Source: Dactylellina haptotyla
Taxonomy: Eukaryota > Ascomycota > Orbiliomycetes > Orbiliales > Orbiliaceae
Reading direction: 5' to 3'
Assembly (NCBI GenBank): GCA_031310005.1
Contig: CM062381.1
Span: 2,852,001 to 2,916,000, forward strand
DNA length: 64,000 nt
Of this stretch, positions 10,567-20,272 are shown piece by piece. How positions within the stretch are numbered: the first letter of the stretch is position 1; each line of letters begins with the position of its first letter. Both the position numbers and the translations under genes were made by a program. The notes beneath the pieces were generated by a model. It made no database searches. It saw nothing but the letters and a program-made list of their open reading frames with translations, and had not been told where the DNA came from.

Positions 10567-12199
10567 TCAGAGAATTTTTATTGCTATTCTCTTCTTATAA
10601 TCTCTTTCGCTCCTAATTGTCCAAATAATCCACAAAATCATAACTGTTAGAGTTAATGGAACTGCTATGGCGAAGTACATCCAGATGTGCCTCGATACCA
10701 CAATAGACCCATCAGACTCCCAGTTGAACATCGACATACTAAAGACAGCCTGTGGAGCCAAAGTCAGTACATCATTTATAGAGAAATAATTTTTAAAAAG
10801 TGGGTACATACAGCAACAAAGGTGCCTGGTAGAAATACCAATGTGATGATTGCTATCGTTCGCATAAATGAACTGTCCTTTCGAGCCGCTGTTGCCGCAA
10901 ACTCGGAGTTCTTAGCGATCATTATACTAATTTGACTGTCAATCTAGAATTTTGTTAGATTCAGGACTTGGTAGTTACATTTATAGATTTGTGGGAAATC
11001 TACTTACCATCCCATGTTGAAACTTAATCTTTCCTGGTATCGTATCGAGGTCATATCTCAACGTGCCAGATAGATCGTTTTGCGTCTGCACATGTTGTCG
11101 TTGCTTCCGAGAATAAGTAGCCACATCATCCCGGCTAGCCCGTCTCTCGATAACCTGGAAGCATTGAAGAAGTTTCGTAGCAAGATCTTGCTCAAATGTC
11201 CACCTTCTCTGAAGCACTAGGTGTCTTTTCTCCAGCTTAAACAACTCCCTTCTCATCTCTTCCAAACTTTTCGCCAACCCATTGGTTAGCTTATCATCCT
11301 GGGCGAGTATATCTTCGGCAAGGGTATTGATTTTGTCTCTCGTTTCTTGAACCTGCCACTGGAGAAGACAGCTGGGGAGGAACATAAAGTCTGGCGCTAC
11401 TGGGGGGTGAAAGTCAGACGGGAAGCTAGTGTTGCATAGTAGTCGTTCGATATCAATGCCTTCATCCGCAAATATAAGACATGCCCAGTCCGCATCAGCT
11501 TTCACACGGACATTGTTTAATTCCGTCAGTGCGAAACTAAAATACGGTAAATTATCCTTGGGTGTTTGGCTTATGAAACCTATGGAATTACATGATCAGT
11601 AAACACAGTCAAGACAGTATTACCATGGCTAGCAGCTTACTCGTCGCAGTATCGGTGTCTACAACTGTAGACCCGGTAGTCCCTTTCTCGACAAAATAGA
11701 TAAATTCGTCTCCAATCCAATGCGATTCTTTCGCTGTATTTATGATGCCATATTGCCGAAGTAGGTGGTGTCTATCTGCAACACTCGATTGAACAAGCCT
11801 AATTTCGTGAGTCGGATGAATACTAGATAGCTAAGAAGCTAGAAATTACGAGGGAGGGCATCATACAGTATTCTAAATCTGTTCTTTTCCATATTTGTCC
11901 GTCTATCTCTCTGGATAGCGAATCAAAGATCCACATTAGCACGACCATTTAGTCTAGGTTCTAAGGATTAGCAAATATAACATACCGCTGGCACTGTCTT
12001 AATAAAATCCTTGGCCCCCTCTTCGGACATTCTTTCCCAATTAATCGGGCCTCTGATTTTCCATTGTGCTCGCTAAGAAATAATTAACACTGCATCTATC
12101 ACTTAGGGATTCGAGCTCCAGTATTACCTCTATCACAGTAGCACTCGTTACAAAGCCTTTGTATGTGACGGGCCCACTCATTATGGGCAATAACATCAT
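10567..12199 (-). CDS. Fungal CorA-like two-helix membrane protein
   Basis: Seven exons can be joined in frame: 12199-12128, 12072-11986, 11910-11867, 11822-11641, 11579-11008, 10943-10812 and 10749-10567, giving 423 residues. The start could also be the ATG at 12196 or 12181. The small 44-nt third exon and its 44-bp following intron are the least certain part. The C-terminus is diagnostic of fungal CorA-like proteins: a long helical region with heptads (KSLEEMRRELFKLEKRHLVL), then AKNSEFAATAARKDSSFMRT, helix 1 TIAIITLVFLPGTFVAAVFS, a short loop SMSMFNWESDG, and helix 2 MYFAIAVPLTLTVMILWIIW. The GMN signature of true magnesium channels is absent, so ion selectivity is unknown. It lies between two RyR-domain genes, convergent with the first and divergent from the second. 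Family membership is firm; function is not. Confidence 0.8.
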
Positions 12200-13169
12200 A
12201 GTATTACTAACTTTTGAGACACTCAATTCAAGCTTGAATGGGTGATCGATACAAGGATGGTATCCGAAAAAAGCTAAAATCCTAAGTACTGGCGGCCAGG
12301 TTTCTTAAGCGCTAATTCCGCAATGCCGTCAGGTTGTTACATTGCACAATGGGTTTCGAAGCTTTGGCCTGGATTCAGCTGGGTTTTGGTTGGATTGTGC
12401 TATCTTTCGCTGTTACCGTGCGTTAAAGTTCGCGAAGGGCTAAGGAATAACCAGAATAGGTTTAATCATCCTGTGCTTGAGTGTGAGGTTTACTTATAAT
12501 GGCTGCTCATTCCCTTCAGCCTCGTTCGTGCAGCGTTTGCCGCCTGGGGGGGTCTCATGTGCGTTTGATCCTTCAGCACAGCGGGGCGGCAATGTCCCTG
12601 CACACAAAAGCAGGATTACGACCATCCCGCTGCGGCTTACATACAGAAAAATAATTATTTTACGGTCAAAGAGGAATGCATGTCCAAGTTGAGAAATCTA
12701 GAGACTATCGTTATTATGACAGTTAACTGCGCCCTCACAAGTGCAAGTTTTCAGTTGCGGCCGACGTGAATCCGAATTATTACTAGAACCTACACTCGAG
12801 ATTGATATGCTTCTAGACCAAAATGGCGCGAGAAGAGCAATACAGGAAGGAGCTTAATCTAGTTCCGCGGCGAAAGCTATTGGTGCCATTCTCGTTTGGT
12901 TCCAAGGCATACCTCAAGACAAACACAGGCACGGTTCGCTCCTTAGCGCCCGGTATCCTCGCCTGGATCCATAGAGCTCATTGTTGGGTCCGAAGTTCTA
13001 CCATTTCGCACGCCATGTCCAAGATATCATCTACAGTGCCGAAATATTTAAGCCCGGATAAACCCCATCTTTTGCCCCTCTGTAGCTCTCAACATCACCG
13101 TACTTGCAATTCACGGGAGTTATAAGAACCAAATCCAACTTCAAGATCACAGAAAATACCATAGAAGTC
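12200..13169. promoter_or_regulatory. Divergent intergenic region, CorA-like gene / small RyR gene
   Basis: This stretch of 970 bp lies between outward-facing starts. A plus-strand frame at 12823-13125 starts with ATG (MAREEQYRKELNLVPRR) and has a protein-like first 20 residues, but the remainder is low-information and I find no clear splice to the RyR gene. It is left as part of the leader or promoter. Confidence 0.4.
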
Positions 13170-13856
13170 ATGCCGCCATCTGCTACTGCTCCTTCGGATC
13201 TTCCTAAGGTCAATCCTGGTGGCCAACTGCAGGCTGATTCTGCACCGCCGTCGCATAGCAGCCTTCCTGCATCTTCTGCCAACAACAGCAGCAGTACGTA
13301 TACCCCAAACCATGACATCGATTCCACCCCGCCACTGGACCCGAGCATCCGAGAAGCGGTCTCCGAAGAACTCTACAAAAGATACAAACAATCCCGTCGA
13401 GATATGGCAGAGAAAGACGAGACCGAAAAAGCCAAACTGAAAGAAAAAGACGCCTCCCTTCAAGACGGTTGGGATCAACTACCCGATCATCTGAAAGCGT
13501 CTACTCGCGCGCAGGCGGACGATATCCCCAGAAAACTGCGAATGATCGGGTATTATATGGCAAAAGACGCCGACGCAAAAACAAACGGACACATTTTAGA
13601 AATGTTCAGTGAGGCGGAGTTGGAGTTCCTTGGGGAGGTGGAACATGATAGGTGGGCTGCTGAGAGGATGAAGAGCGGATGGACGTCCTCGGAACAACGG
13701 AATTCGACGACTCAACAGACGCCGTTTTTCGTACCTTACTCTGAGTTGGAGCAGAAATGGAAAGACGTCGATAAAGACATGGTAAAGGGAGTCCCTGAGA
13801 TATTGAAGAAATCCGGGTACAGGATTTACAAGAGGGAAGAAAACAACAAGTTGTGA
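13170..13856 (+). CDS. Small RyR-domain protein
   Basis: A single exon of 228 codons from ATG 13170; the frame is open a little further upstream but has no earlier ATG. Residues 1-75 are Pro/Ser/Ala-rich and look disordered, and a charged helical segment (KYKQSRRDMAEKDETEKAKL-like) leads into the domain. Residues about 103-225 form an RyR domain with both halves: DQLPDHLKASTRAQADDIPR, KLRMIGYYMA, then EVEHDRWAAERMKSGW and YSELEQKWKDVDKDM...GYRIYKRE. It shares the strings QADDIPRKLR/HADDIPRKLR and EHDRWxAER with the C-terminus of the 844-residue protein at 7794-10328, so the two are paralogous domains. There is no enzyme domain, so it may act as a free ligand-binding or competitor subunit; that is inference. 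It converges with TOS1. Confidence 0.85.
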   Translation: MPPSATAPSDLPKVNPGGQLQADSAPPSHSSLPASSANNSSSTYTPNHDIDSTPPLDPSIREAVSEELYKRYKQSRRDMAEKDETEKAKLKEKDASLQDGWDQLPDHLKASTRAQADDIPRKLRMIGYYMAKDADAKTNGHILEMFSEAELEFLGEVEHDRWAAERMKSGWTSSEQRNSTTQQTPFFVPYSELEQKWKDVDKDMVKGVPEILKKSGYRIYKREENNKL

Positions 13857-14919
13857 TAGAACAAAGTCTCCAAAGCCTCCATGCTGTAGTTACTTCCTTC
13901 GTCCTTGATGTCTGACGGTGTATTTTGAGATACCCGCTATCTATATACCCTTTAAATTTTGGTTTTTGTTTGTTTGTTTGTTTGCTTTCTTAAAATAAAA
14001 TAATATCCTTCGTTGAATTTTGAATATCATATCCCTACATCGCCCCAGGAAATGTATACCTGGAGACTATATCAATTTTTAAACATTTACGCGGCTCCGT
14101 AGCACATATGTCTTCCCAAATTTCTAGACCAACTGTTGAGCCTGCGAGCTGAACTATTGAGAAAGGAGAAATACCGCCACTGTCAGCAGCAAGAGTGATC
14201 GTCGTGATTTTCATAACCCGCCCTATAAACCATGTTCTGGCGCATGATAACAGAACGCCGTTTGTTCGTGCACAGGTTCTTCGCGGTGTTGGATCAGCGT
14301 CACACAGACTCGCCAGCATTGTATTGAGCGTAGCGCATTCCATTTTTGCGTATTCGTAACATTTCAACAGAGAGAGAAAACACTACAATTGCACCCGTCC
14401 TAAAAATACATGGTATCGACAACAGTTGGTAAAGCAATTACATTTATACACTAATCCGAAAAGAAATAGCAGGCAGGTTAGAAAGATCTACTCATCAGGG
14501 TAAAAAGGGACCAAGGCGATTCGGTTGCGGCTGGCGTCAGTGGAATAGCGATTGCACTACAATATCGGTAACGACGAGCAAGAACCCTTCAAGTGAAAAG
14601 AGAATAGTGCAGTGTGTTCTTCGCTAATTACATCTTCATCAATACACATCTCCAATGCTTTCCCTGTCGTCTCGTGGATCTCCTCCCTCCCGCTTTCATA
14701 CCGTTAAAGTTGTAAGATGATGGTGAGAAATAAACAATATGTAAGAGAATATGTCCTTTCTCCGCAGAATAAAAAAGAAAGTATGCCCGTTAGAGGAAAG
14801 AAATAATACGTGAGAAGGAATAAAAAAATTATTCTCACGGGGTTATAAAGTCATTCGTAAAGATTAAAGTTGATAAGAAAAACAAGGAAACTTTTTCATT
14901 TCTTCTTTACAAAATAATC
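13857..14919. other. Convergent 3' intergenic region
   Basis: This stretch of 1,063 bp lies between the stop of the small RyR gene and the stop of the TOS1-type gene. It contains a (GTTT)n tract at about 13967-13984 and AT-rich sequence near 14820-14915 that probably carries the TOS1 polyadenylation signals. A minus-strand frame at 14035-14367 of 110 codons lacks an ATG at its start and shows no family features. No gene is supported. Confidence 0.4.
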
Positions 14920-16387
14920 TTATGAAGCGACCTTGAAGGAAGGCATGCTGGCGGAGAAGCCCTTCTTGATGTCGTCGGTAGTGATGTACTCAGGGAAGTC
15001 CCAGTCATCGGCAAGCTTTTGGATAGTAATAGTACCATCGCTAAGATAAGAGACCATACCGGTGAAGGTACCATCAGTTGGGCGCTTGAAGTAGTCGCAG
15101 GTACCACCGCCACCCTTTCCGGTTCCTGGGTTACCTTGGGCGCTGTGGAGAGTCGAGGTCATGAATTCGCAAGCTGGGGCCTGTGGGTAGAGGACCTCCC
15201 AGATATCAAATTCACCACAGCCCGAATCCCAGCAAGACCAGTCCTTGTTGGATGGGTATTGCTGAGTGCGACCGATCAAAGAGTTCAAGGACCAGATAGC
15301 AGGCATGTTGGAGTTTCCGTAGATATTGCTGTCATCGGTGTGGCCGGGGGGCATGGTGAACTTGAAAACGAAGACCTTGTTGTCTCCATCCCAGCCGCCT
15401 AATATCATGAAAAATTAGAATATATTCCCCACATCAATTTCGACTTGATATGGAACTTACGGTAGCAAGTATCAGCACCATAGGAGTAACCACATGTGCC
15501 ATCGCAGCTCTGGTTAGTCCAGATGGAGAATTCCTCGTTGACACCGAAGAGGGTGTTATCGGCGAGGATCTGTGGGGTGGGGGAGCCGCTCTTTCCGTCG
15601 GCAGACATGTGAGAAAGAGAGTTTCCGAAACAACCAGTCCAGGTACCAGAGCCCTGACCACCCTTATTGTTCAAGAAAGTAGCGCCCTCGAGGATCTGCT
15701 TTCCAGAGTCATAAAAGCCAACTCGTTTCCAGAGATCACCAGTGGCTGGCTTCTTTGGCTTTCCGCTGTTGCTTTTGTAGGCGTTGGCTACAACACCAGA
15801 AGGAGCAGCGGTAAGTTCGAGGGTAGAGGATGGCTCTGGGGTATCGGCATATCTGGTGATAGTGACAACCTCCTCCACAACTTCGGTCTTGACCTTCAAC
15901 TTGCGCTTTTCGTGGTGGTGGCGATGGTCGAATCGACGGTTCTTCTCGTGGACTTCCTCACGCTTAGCACGGGCTCCATAAGTCTGCGGCGTGTCTTCGT
16001 CGTCGGGAGTATTGTCGATATAATAGGCAGCAAAGTTGTATAACTTGAGGGGACCACGAAGATGGAAAGTGATCTTGAACGTTCCGGGGGAAATCAGTAT
16101 GGATTACAAAGCAGCGATGGCATTTTCCAATCTAATGAGCCTACCTGGTTGTTAAGAGGTGCCAATGGACCGCTGTAGGCCTGCTCGGCATAGTTGACGA
16201 CACATTGACCGCTGTTGTCGGTCATGACGCTTGGTGTCTTGTATGTACCAGAACATCCAACGTTCTGGTATTGCATTTTGGTAACCTCGTCGCAGTACCA
16301 GACGTTATTGATTACCTGCTTCGCGCTACTGAATTGGCCCAAAGCCAGCACGGCCCCCATGAGGGCCGTCTTCGAAAACAACGGCAT
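14920..16387 (-). CDS. TOS1: TOS1-type secreted cell-wall protein (DUF2403/DUF2401)
   Basis: Three exons, 16387-16145, 16073-15461 and 15398-14920, encode 444 residues. The introns are GTAGGC...CAAG (71 bp) and GTAAGT...TTAG (62 bp). A signal peptide is clear (MPLFSKTALMGAVLALGQFS, cleavage likely after SSA). The N-terminal DUF2403 part reads VINNVWYCDEVTKMQYQNVG and PLAPLNNQITFHLRGPLKLY; the C-terminal DUF2401 part contains TFLNNKGGQGSGTWTGCFGN, MPAIWSLNSLIGRTQQYPS and CGEFDIWEVL. The last holds an ExDxxE arrangement like the catalytic motif of GH16 beta-glucanases, consistent with proposals that TOS1 acts on beta-1,3-glucan. There is no C-terminal GPI-type hydrophobic tail, so it is probably secreted or wall-bound rather than membrane-anchored. 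Dibasic sites flank a His-rich linker near residues 105-130. The upstream 5' region is long. Confidence 0.9.
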
Positions 16388-18754
16388 CGTGTTGTGATAT
16401 CGGTCTTTGTAAAAGATACGTTCTCAAATTAGTTTCCAGAAAGTTCGCCCCTGTCAAAAGCGCCGAATCGAGCAAATCGCAAAAAACAATAGGTAATGAG
16501 CGTGGTCGGACGTGATGTCCGCGATAGTAAAGAACGACGAGAGAATTGAAGAGATTCGTAAACGAAGCAATGTGTTCAGAAAACACAATACATGTCGCAA
16601 GATATGCAAGCGGGAAGAAAGGGAAAAGGAAAAGAAGAAAGGAAAAGGGCATGCAATCGGAGGGGGACTTGGCTAGTAATGAAGGCGCATGGTAGCGCAG
16701 ACAACAGGTGTGGTGTGGTGCACTCAGTCGAAAATTCGAAAAGGGGTGAGCCACCCCAGCAAAGCAGAAACACCCCATCTCAGGAAGCTGGCCCCAAAGA
16801 AAAAAAAGTAAAACACCAGAGGACGATACCATCCCTGCGCCTTGAACAGGCGGGCGACAGCAGATTGAGGGGGTGCCAGACATCTGGACAGGGGGTTGCG
16901 CTGGACAGGGCAAAGATTGGTGATTGGCCAGGAACCACTTCATTTCAAGCACAGTGCGCATTACGCGGTGTAGCCAATCCCGAGCAGGCATTTTTTAAGA
17001 TTAGGTTTTTTTTCTTTCTTGCTCTCTTTCTCTGGTGGCCTCTTGAAAACCTAAGCAGCGCAAGGAGACGAGAAGGGAAGAGAGGGAAAAAAATCCTGCC
17101 CTAAGAAATGCTACCGAATCCCCTTTTGCTAGTCATTTCACAGGCAAGAAATGCCAATCATCCAGTCGCAATATCAGGGCGAGTCTGCTCGATCGAGTCT
17201 GCTGCCGCGTGCTCGGGGACATTGGATAAGGAGCTGGAAGTGGGTTTCTCGCCAACCTCTCAAACAGACCGGATGGATATGTCAAGACAGGCAAAGCGCT
17301 GGGAGCGCCAAATTTCGCTTGCCAATCAAGACTGATAAGAAGAGCCCTTCGATTTCGATTTCAAAATCAAAAATACCAAGGAGACACTAGTCGAGCTGTC
17401 CGCAATGAAATGACGATCTCATGACCACTTATTTCTCCGAATTATCGATGCTAGCACGTCTCAATCGCCTAGAGCATTTTGGCGGTGCTTGACAGCGGTA
17501 ACCGGCTTGAAATCGTAGCATTTGGCAGAACGGGTTCAGGGGTATGGGAAGAGAGAGGCAACAGGCGAATATAAGTAACATAATAATAGCTTACCGGTGA
17601 AGAACGACCATGCACCAAATATAGCACTATCGAGGAGAATGGCGTTAGCAGACGAGCACTCAATTCCAAAAGGCCAGAAGGTGCCAATTTCGGCGTCAGG
17701 ATGGCATCTGGAAATCGTCAATCGGGAATCCTCATTCTTGCACACTCACCGGCACAGGGGTAATGATATTTTCTGTGGGAAGGAAGGATAAGTCTCCGCG
17801 TCCCGGATGGAATTCCTCTCCTGCTAGATTTTGCTGGATAAGAATCCCCCAAGGAAGACCGCAACAACCTTCTCGAAGCGAGGAATCGGCCGGACGTAAC
17901 AGCACAAAAGGAGTGTGAATATCACCAGAAGGGGCGCTTGATGATTGTTGTCGTAGCAAGTTCACGGTGACGGTGGTGACGATGCAGGCGGTGATGAATG
18001 CGTGAGGAGGGAGAGGGAGGTGTGAGCAGAGATGGGTAGGCCGTTTAATTTCTAGTCGTCCGCGGTGAAGAAGCTGTTGAGCATCGCAAAGCTGCGTGCA
18101 GCAATGGGAATGGCGCACACAGCTGTGCTCGGAACCTCCCTTTTGGACCCGGGCGAGCAACAACCACTCGCAAGCCATCGCCAGAAAAACACCGCTGCAC
18201 AAAGGGGGCTGCTCACAGCTCATGCTTGCGCTCCTGCTCCTGCTCGATCAGGTCAGCTCAGGGTCCGGTCCCCTGGTTCTTCTTCGAGCTCGAGCTTCGA
18301 TTCGAATCGAATCGAATCGAGCGAGGCCAGCCCGGGCCCTGCAATTGCAACCTGCTGCCACTCAAGCTAGCGCCCTTCTTACGCAACATCCAACGCGCGG
18401 CCATTCAAACCACAGCCCGGCTGCTGTCTTCAATTGACATTTTCGATTCATGCAATGTCCGGTTGAAACATCGAACCACAGTCGAGCGCTCTGGCACGGC
18501 AAGTTTGGTGCCGTGAGCTGGTCTGCAGATCGATGCAGGTACCGTTTGCAGAGGTTGTGCCACGTTCACATGTGCCAGGAGCCGACATGTAAGCACTGCA
18601 TCAGCCAAGCAAAAATTGCTGCCCAGATATATCGCAGTCATATCAGGAAAAAAATTTTCCTCCATATTGTTGAGTGTGACAACATCGATCGCAAAGCTGG
18701 TGAATGTTCATGAATTCAGTCTCCCGAACCTAGCTGTCGGCCCTCAAACATCTG
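16388..18754. promoter_or_regulatory. Gene-poor region between TOS1 and the F-box gene
   Basis: This stretch of 2.4 kb lies between divergent genes. Near TOS1 it contains purine-rich (plus strand) runs at 16605-16650 and 17060-17095, equivalent to pyrimidine-rich leader on the TOS1 strand. At 18301-18320 there is a short AATCG tandem repeat. A 163-codon minus-strand frame (17732-18223) starts with ATG but leads nowhere convincing after a possible 42-bp intron. No gene is supported. Confidence 0.4.
18301..18320. repeat. Short AATCG tandem repeat
   Basis: Three to four perfect copies of the pentamer AATCG (TTCGAATCGAATCGAATCGA) lie in the upstream region of the F-box gene. It is a simple microsatellite; no function is implied. 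Confidence 0.7.
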
Positions 18755-20272
18755 ATGGAGTCGCCTCAGCAATGTGGGGATGCGGATGCGCAGCCCTCGG
18801 CCCTCTTGTCGCTACCAGAAGAGCTACTTGAAAGCATCTGCCAAATTATCCTGGATTCGCGCCCAACCTACAGCTTTAACAGGCGACAAATTGTCGGATC
18901 CCTGTCCTTTCTATCCAGGACATCGAAAAAACTCCATAGGATCGCAACGCCAGTACTCTACTCCACCTTCGATACTCAGAGTGAGCATCATCACAGCCAG
19001 ATATATGCCAAGTTCCTCCGAACTCTCTTTGAGCGGCCCCATCTCGCCAAACAAGTTCGACGCATGTATCTAAAAGCCTTGTATTTCCGGCTCACCGAAT
19101 GTGACGAATACCCACAATTGTGTCTCGCAATCGCTGATAGCTTAGGGCTAGCCGTCTTGCGTTCTATTTATGACGCCTACCGATTCAGTTTCCAAGGTTC
19201 CAGCTCCGATGGCGGCTATTCTGATGAAGATGATGAACCCGAGGTGCCCTCCACCGTTCCATTTGAATATACCGTTCTAGGGTATTATGAATACGCAACC
19301 TTGGTTCAACTCCTGATCGCTTTGGTCCCAAACCTTCGGGTACTCCATTTCGAGGTCCGCGATGTAGGATGTACGGACCGCAGAATGGGTGGCTCGTTTA
19401 TATTGTTAGAGGAATTAGCCAAAACTGGCCGGGCGTCCTTGCTTCATCTCGAAGAATTCACCTTTAGTCACAATAATGATGATCCAGTTACATTCGATTA
19501 CATTCATGGCATCCTAGATCTATCGCCCAATATTCGTTCGATTCATGGCAAGCCTTGCGATGATCCAGTTGACTACAATTTTGATAAACCAATTGGTATT
19601 CAAAACGTGACCAGCCTAAAGATATCAGGCTGTCTCTCAAAAGAAGGGTTGAGGACTATAGTCTCTTCCTGTAGAAGCTTGGAGGTATTCGAGCATACGC
19701 ACCTTACAAAATATATGGATCCAGATCCTCCACCTATGACACCTAGGGAAGCTATCGAGATCCTCGATTTGCACAAGCACTCTCTTCGAATTCTAAAGTT
19801 AGACCTCAGATTCCGAAATAGCGCCCGAGTAGACGGCCGTTATACACTTTGTTTCGAAGGGCACCAAATAGTTACGCTCAAGGAGTTCTCACATCTTGAG
19901 TCATTTGAAGTTGATGGCTCATCAATATTGTTCCCTCAAAAGGATGACGACAATTACCACACCGAAGTACTAGTCAATATGCTCCCCAGATCCATCCGTC
20001 GCCTCAGCCTCCAGGAAGTACAAGAGGAGGGTGCGGCAAATACCATCACATTGCTAGAACACATATCTGCATTTCCATTTCTTAACAAATTGATTCTATT
20101 CGGAAATCTTCTTCACAGCTCACTGTGGCCAGACCCAGTCACATTCCCGGAACATGAGGTGGAAGTTTTACGGCAATTAACCAGGGCCGCGGGCATCACG
20201 TTTCTTAAGCCTACGTCTTTGAGATCAGATCGGAGCTTTCAGGCCGCCCGTTATGAACTAGAGGCATGGTGA
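18755..20272 (+). CDS. F-box-like / leucine-rich-repeat type protein
   Basis: A single exon of 505 codons from ATG 18755. Residues about 15-60 look like a fungal F-box: ALLSLPEELLESICQIILDS followed by LSFLSRTSKKLHRIATPVLY and STF, with the leucine-proline start and the conserved 'SRTSKKLHRIATPVLYSTF' ending seen in Pezizomycotina F-box proteins. An acidic loop (SSSDGGYSDEDDEPEVPS) sits near residue 155. The rest carries irregular leucine-rich segments: LVQLLIALVPNLRVLHFEVR, LDLSPNIRSIHG, VTSLKISGCLSKEGLRTIVS and LRILKLDLRF. Such proteins usually serve as substrate adaptors of SCF ubiquitin ligases. Substrate is unknown; this family is large and fast evolving in filamentous fungi. The upstream region shared with TOS1 is 2.4 kb. 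Confidence 0.78.
   Translation: MESPQQCGDADAQPSALLSLPEELLESICQIILDSRPTYSFNRRQIVGSLSFLSRTSKKLHRIATPVLYSTFDTQSEHHHSQIYAKFLRTLFERPHLAKQVRRMYLKALYFRLTECDEYPQLCLAIADSLGLAVLRSIYDAYRFSFQGSSSDGGYSDEDDEPEVPSTVPFEYTVLGYYEYATLVQLLIALVPNLRVLHFEVRDVGCTDRRMGGSFILLEELAKTGRASLLHLEEFTFSHNNDDPVTFDYIHGILDLSPNIRSIHGKPCDDPVDYNFDKPIGIQNVTSLKISGCLSKEGLRTIVSSCRSLEVFEHTHLTKYMDPDPPPMTPREAIEILDLHKHSLRILKLDLRFRNSARVDGRYTLCFEGHQIVTLKEFSHLESFEVDGSSILFPQKDDDNYHTEVLVNMLPRSIRRLSLQEVQEEGAANTITLLEHISAFPFLNKLILFGNLLHSSLWPDPVTFPEHEVEVLRQLTRAAGITFLKPTSLRSDRSFQAARYELEAW

Noticed and set aside
12823-13125. 100-codon ATG frame upstream of the small RyR gene
   Set aside because: The first 20 residues look protein-like but the rest does not, and no splice that joins it in frame to the RyR gene was found.
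13967-13984. (GTTT)n tract after the small RyR gene
   Set aside because: A simple repeat in a 3' region; not worth a separate functional claim.
14035-14367. 110-codon minus-strand frame between the small RyR gene and TOS1
   Set aside because: It begins at TTG rather than ATG, has no family features and lies where two 3' untranslated regions are expected.
17536-18223. Minus-strand frame of 163 codons (17732-18223) possibly spliced to a second frame at 17536-17745
   Set aside because: The only good intron (GTGAGT...TCCAG, 42 bp) joins in a phase that gives a stop after three codons; no conserved motif was recognised on either side, so a gene is not supported.
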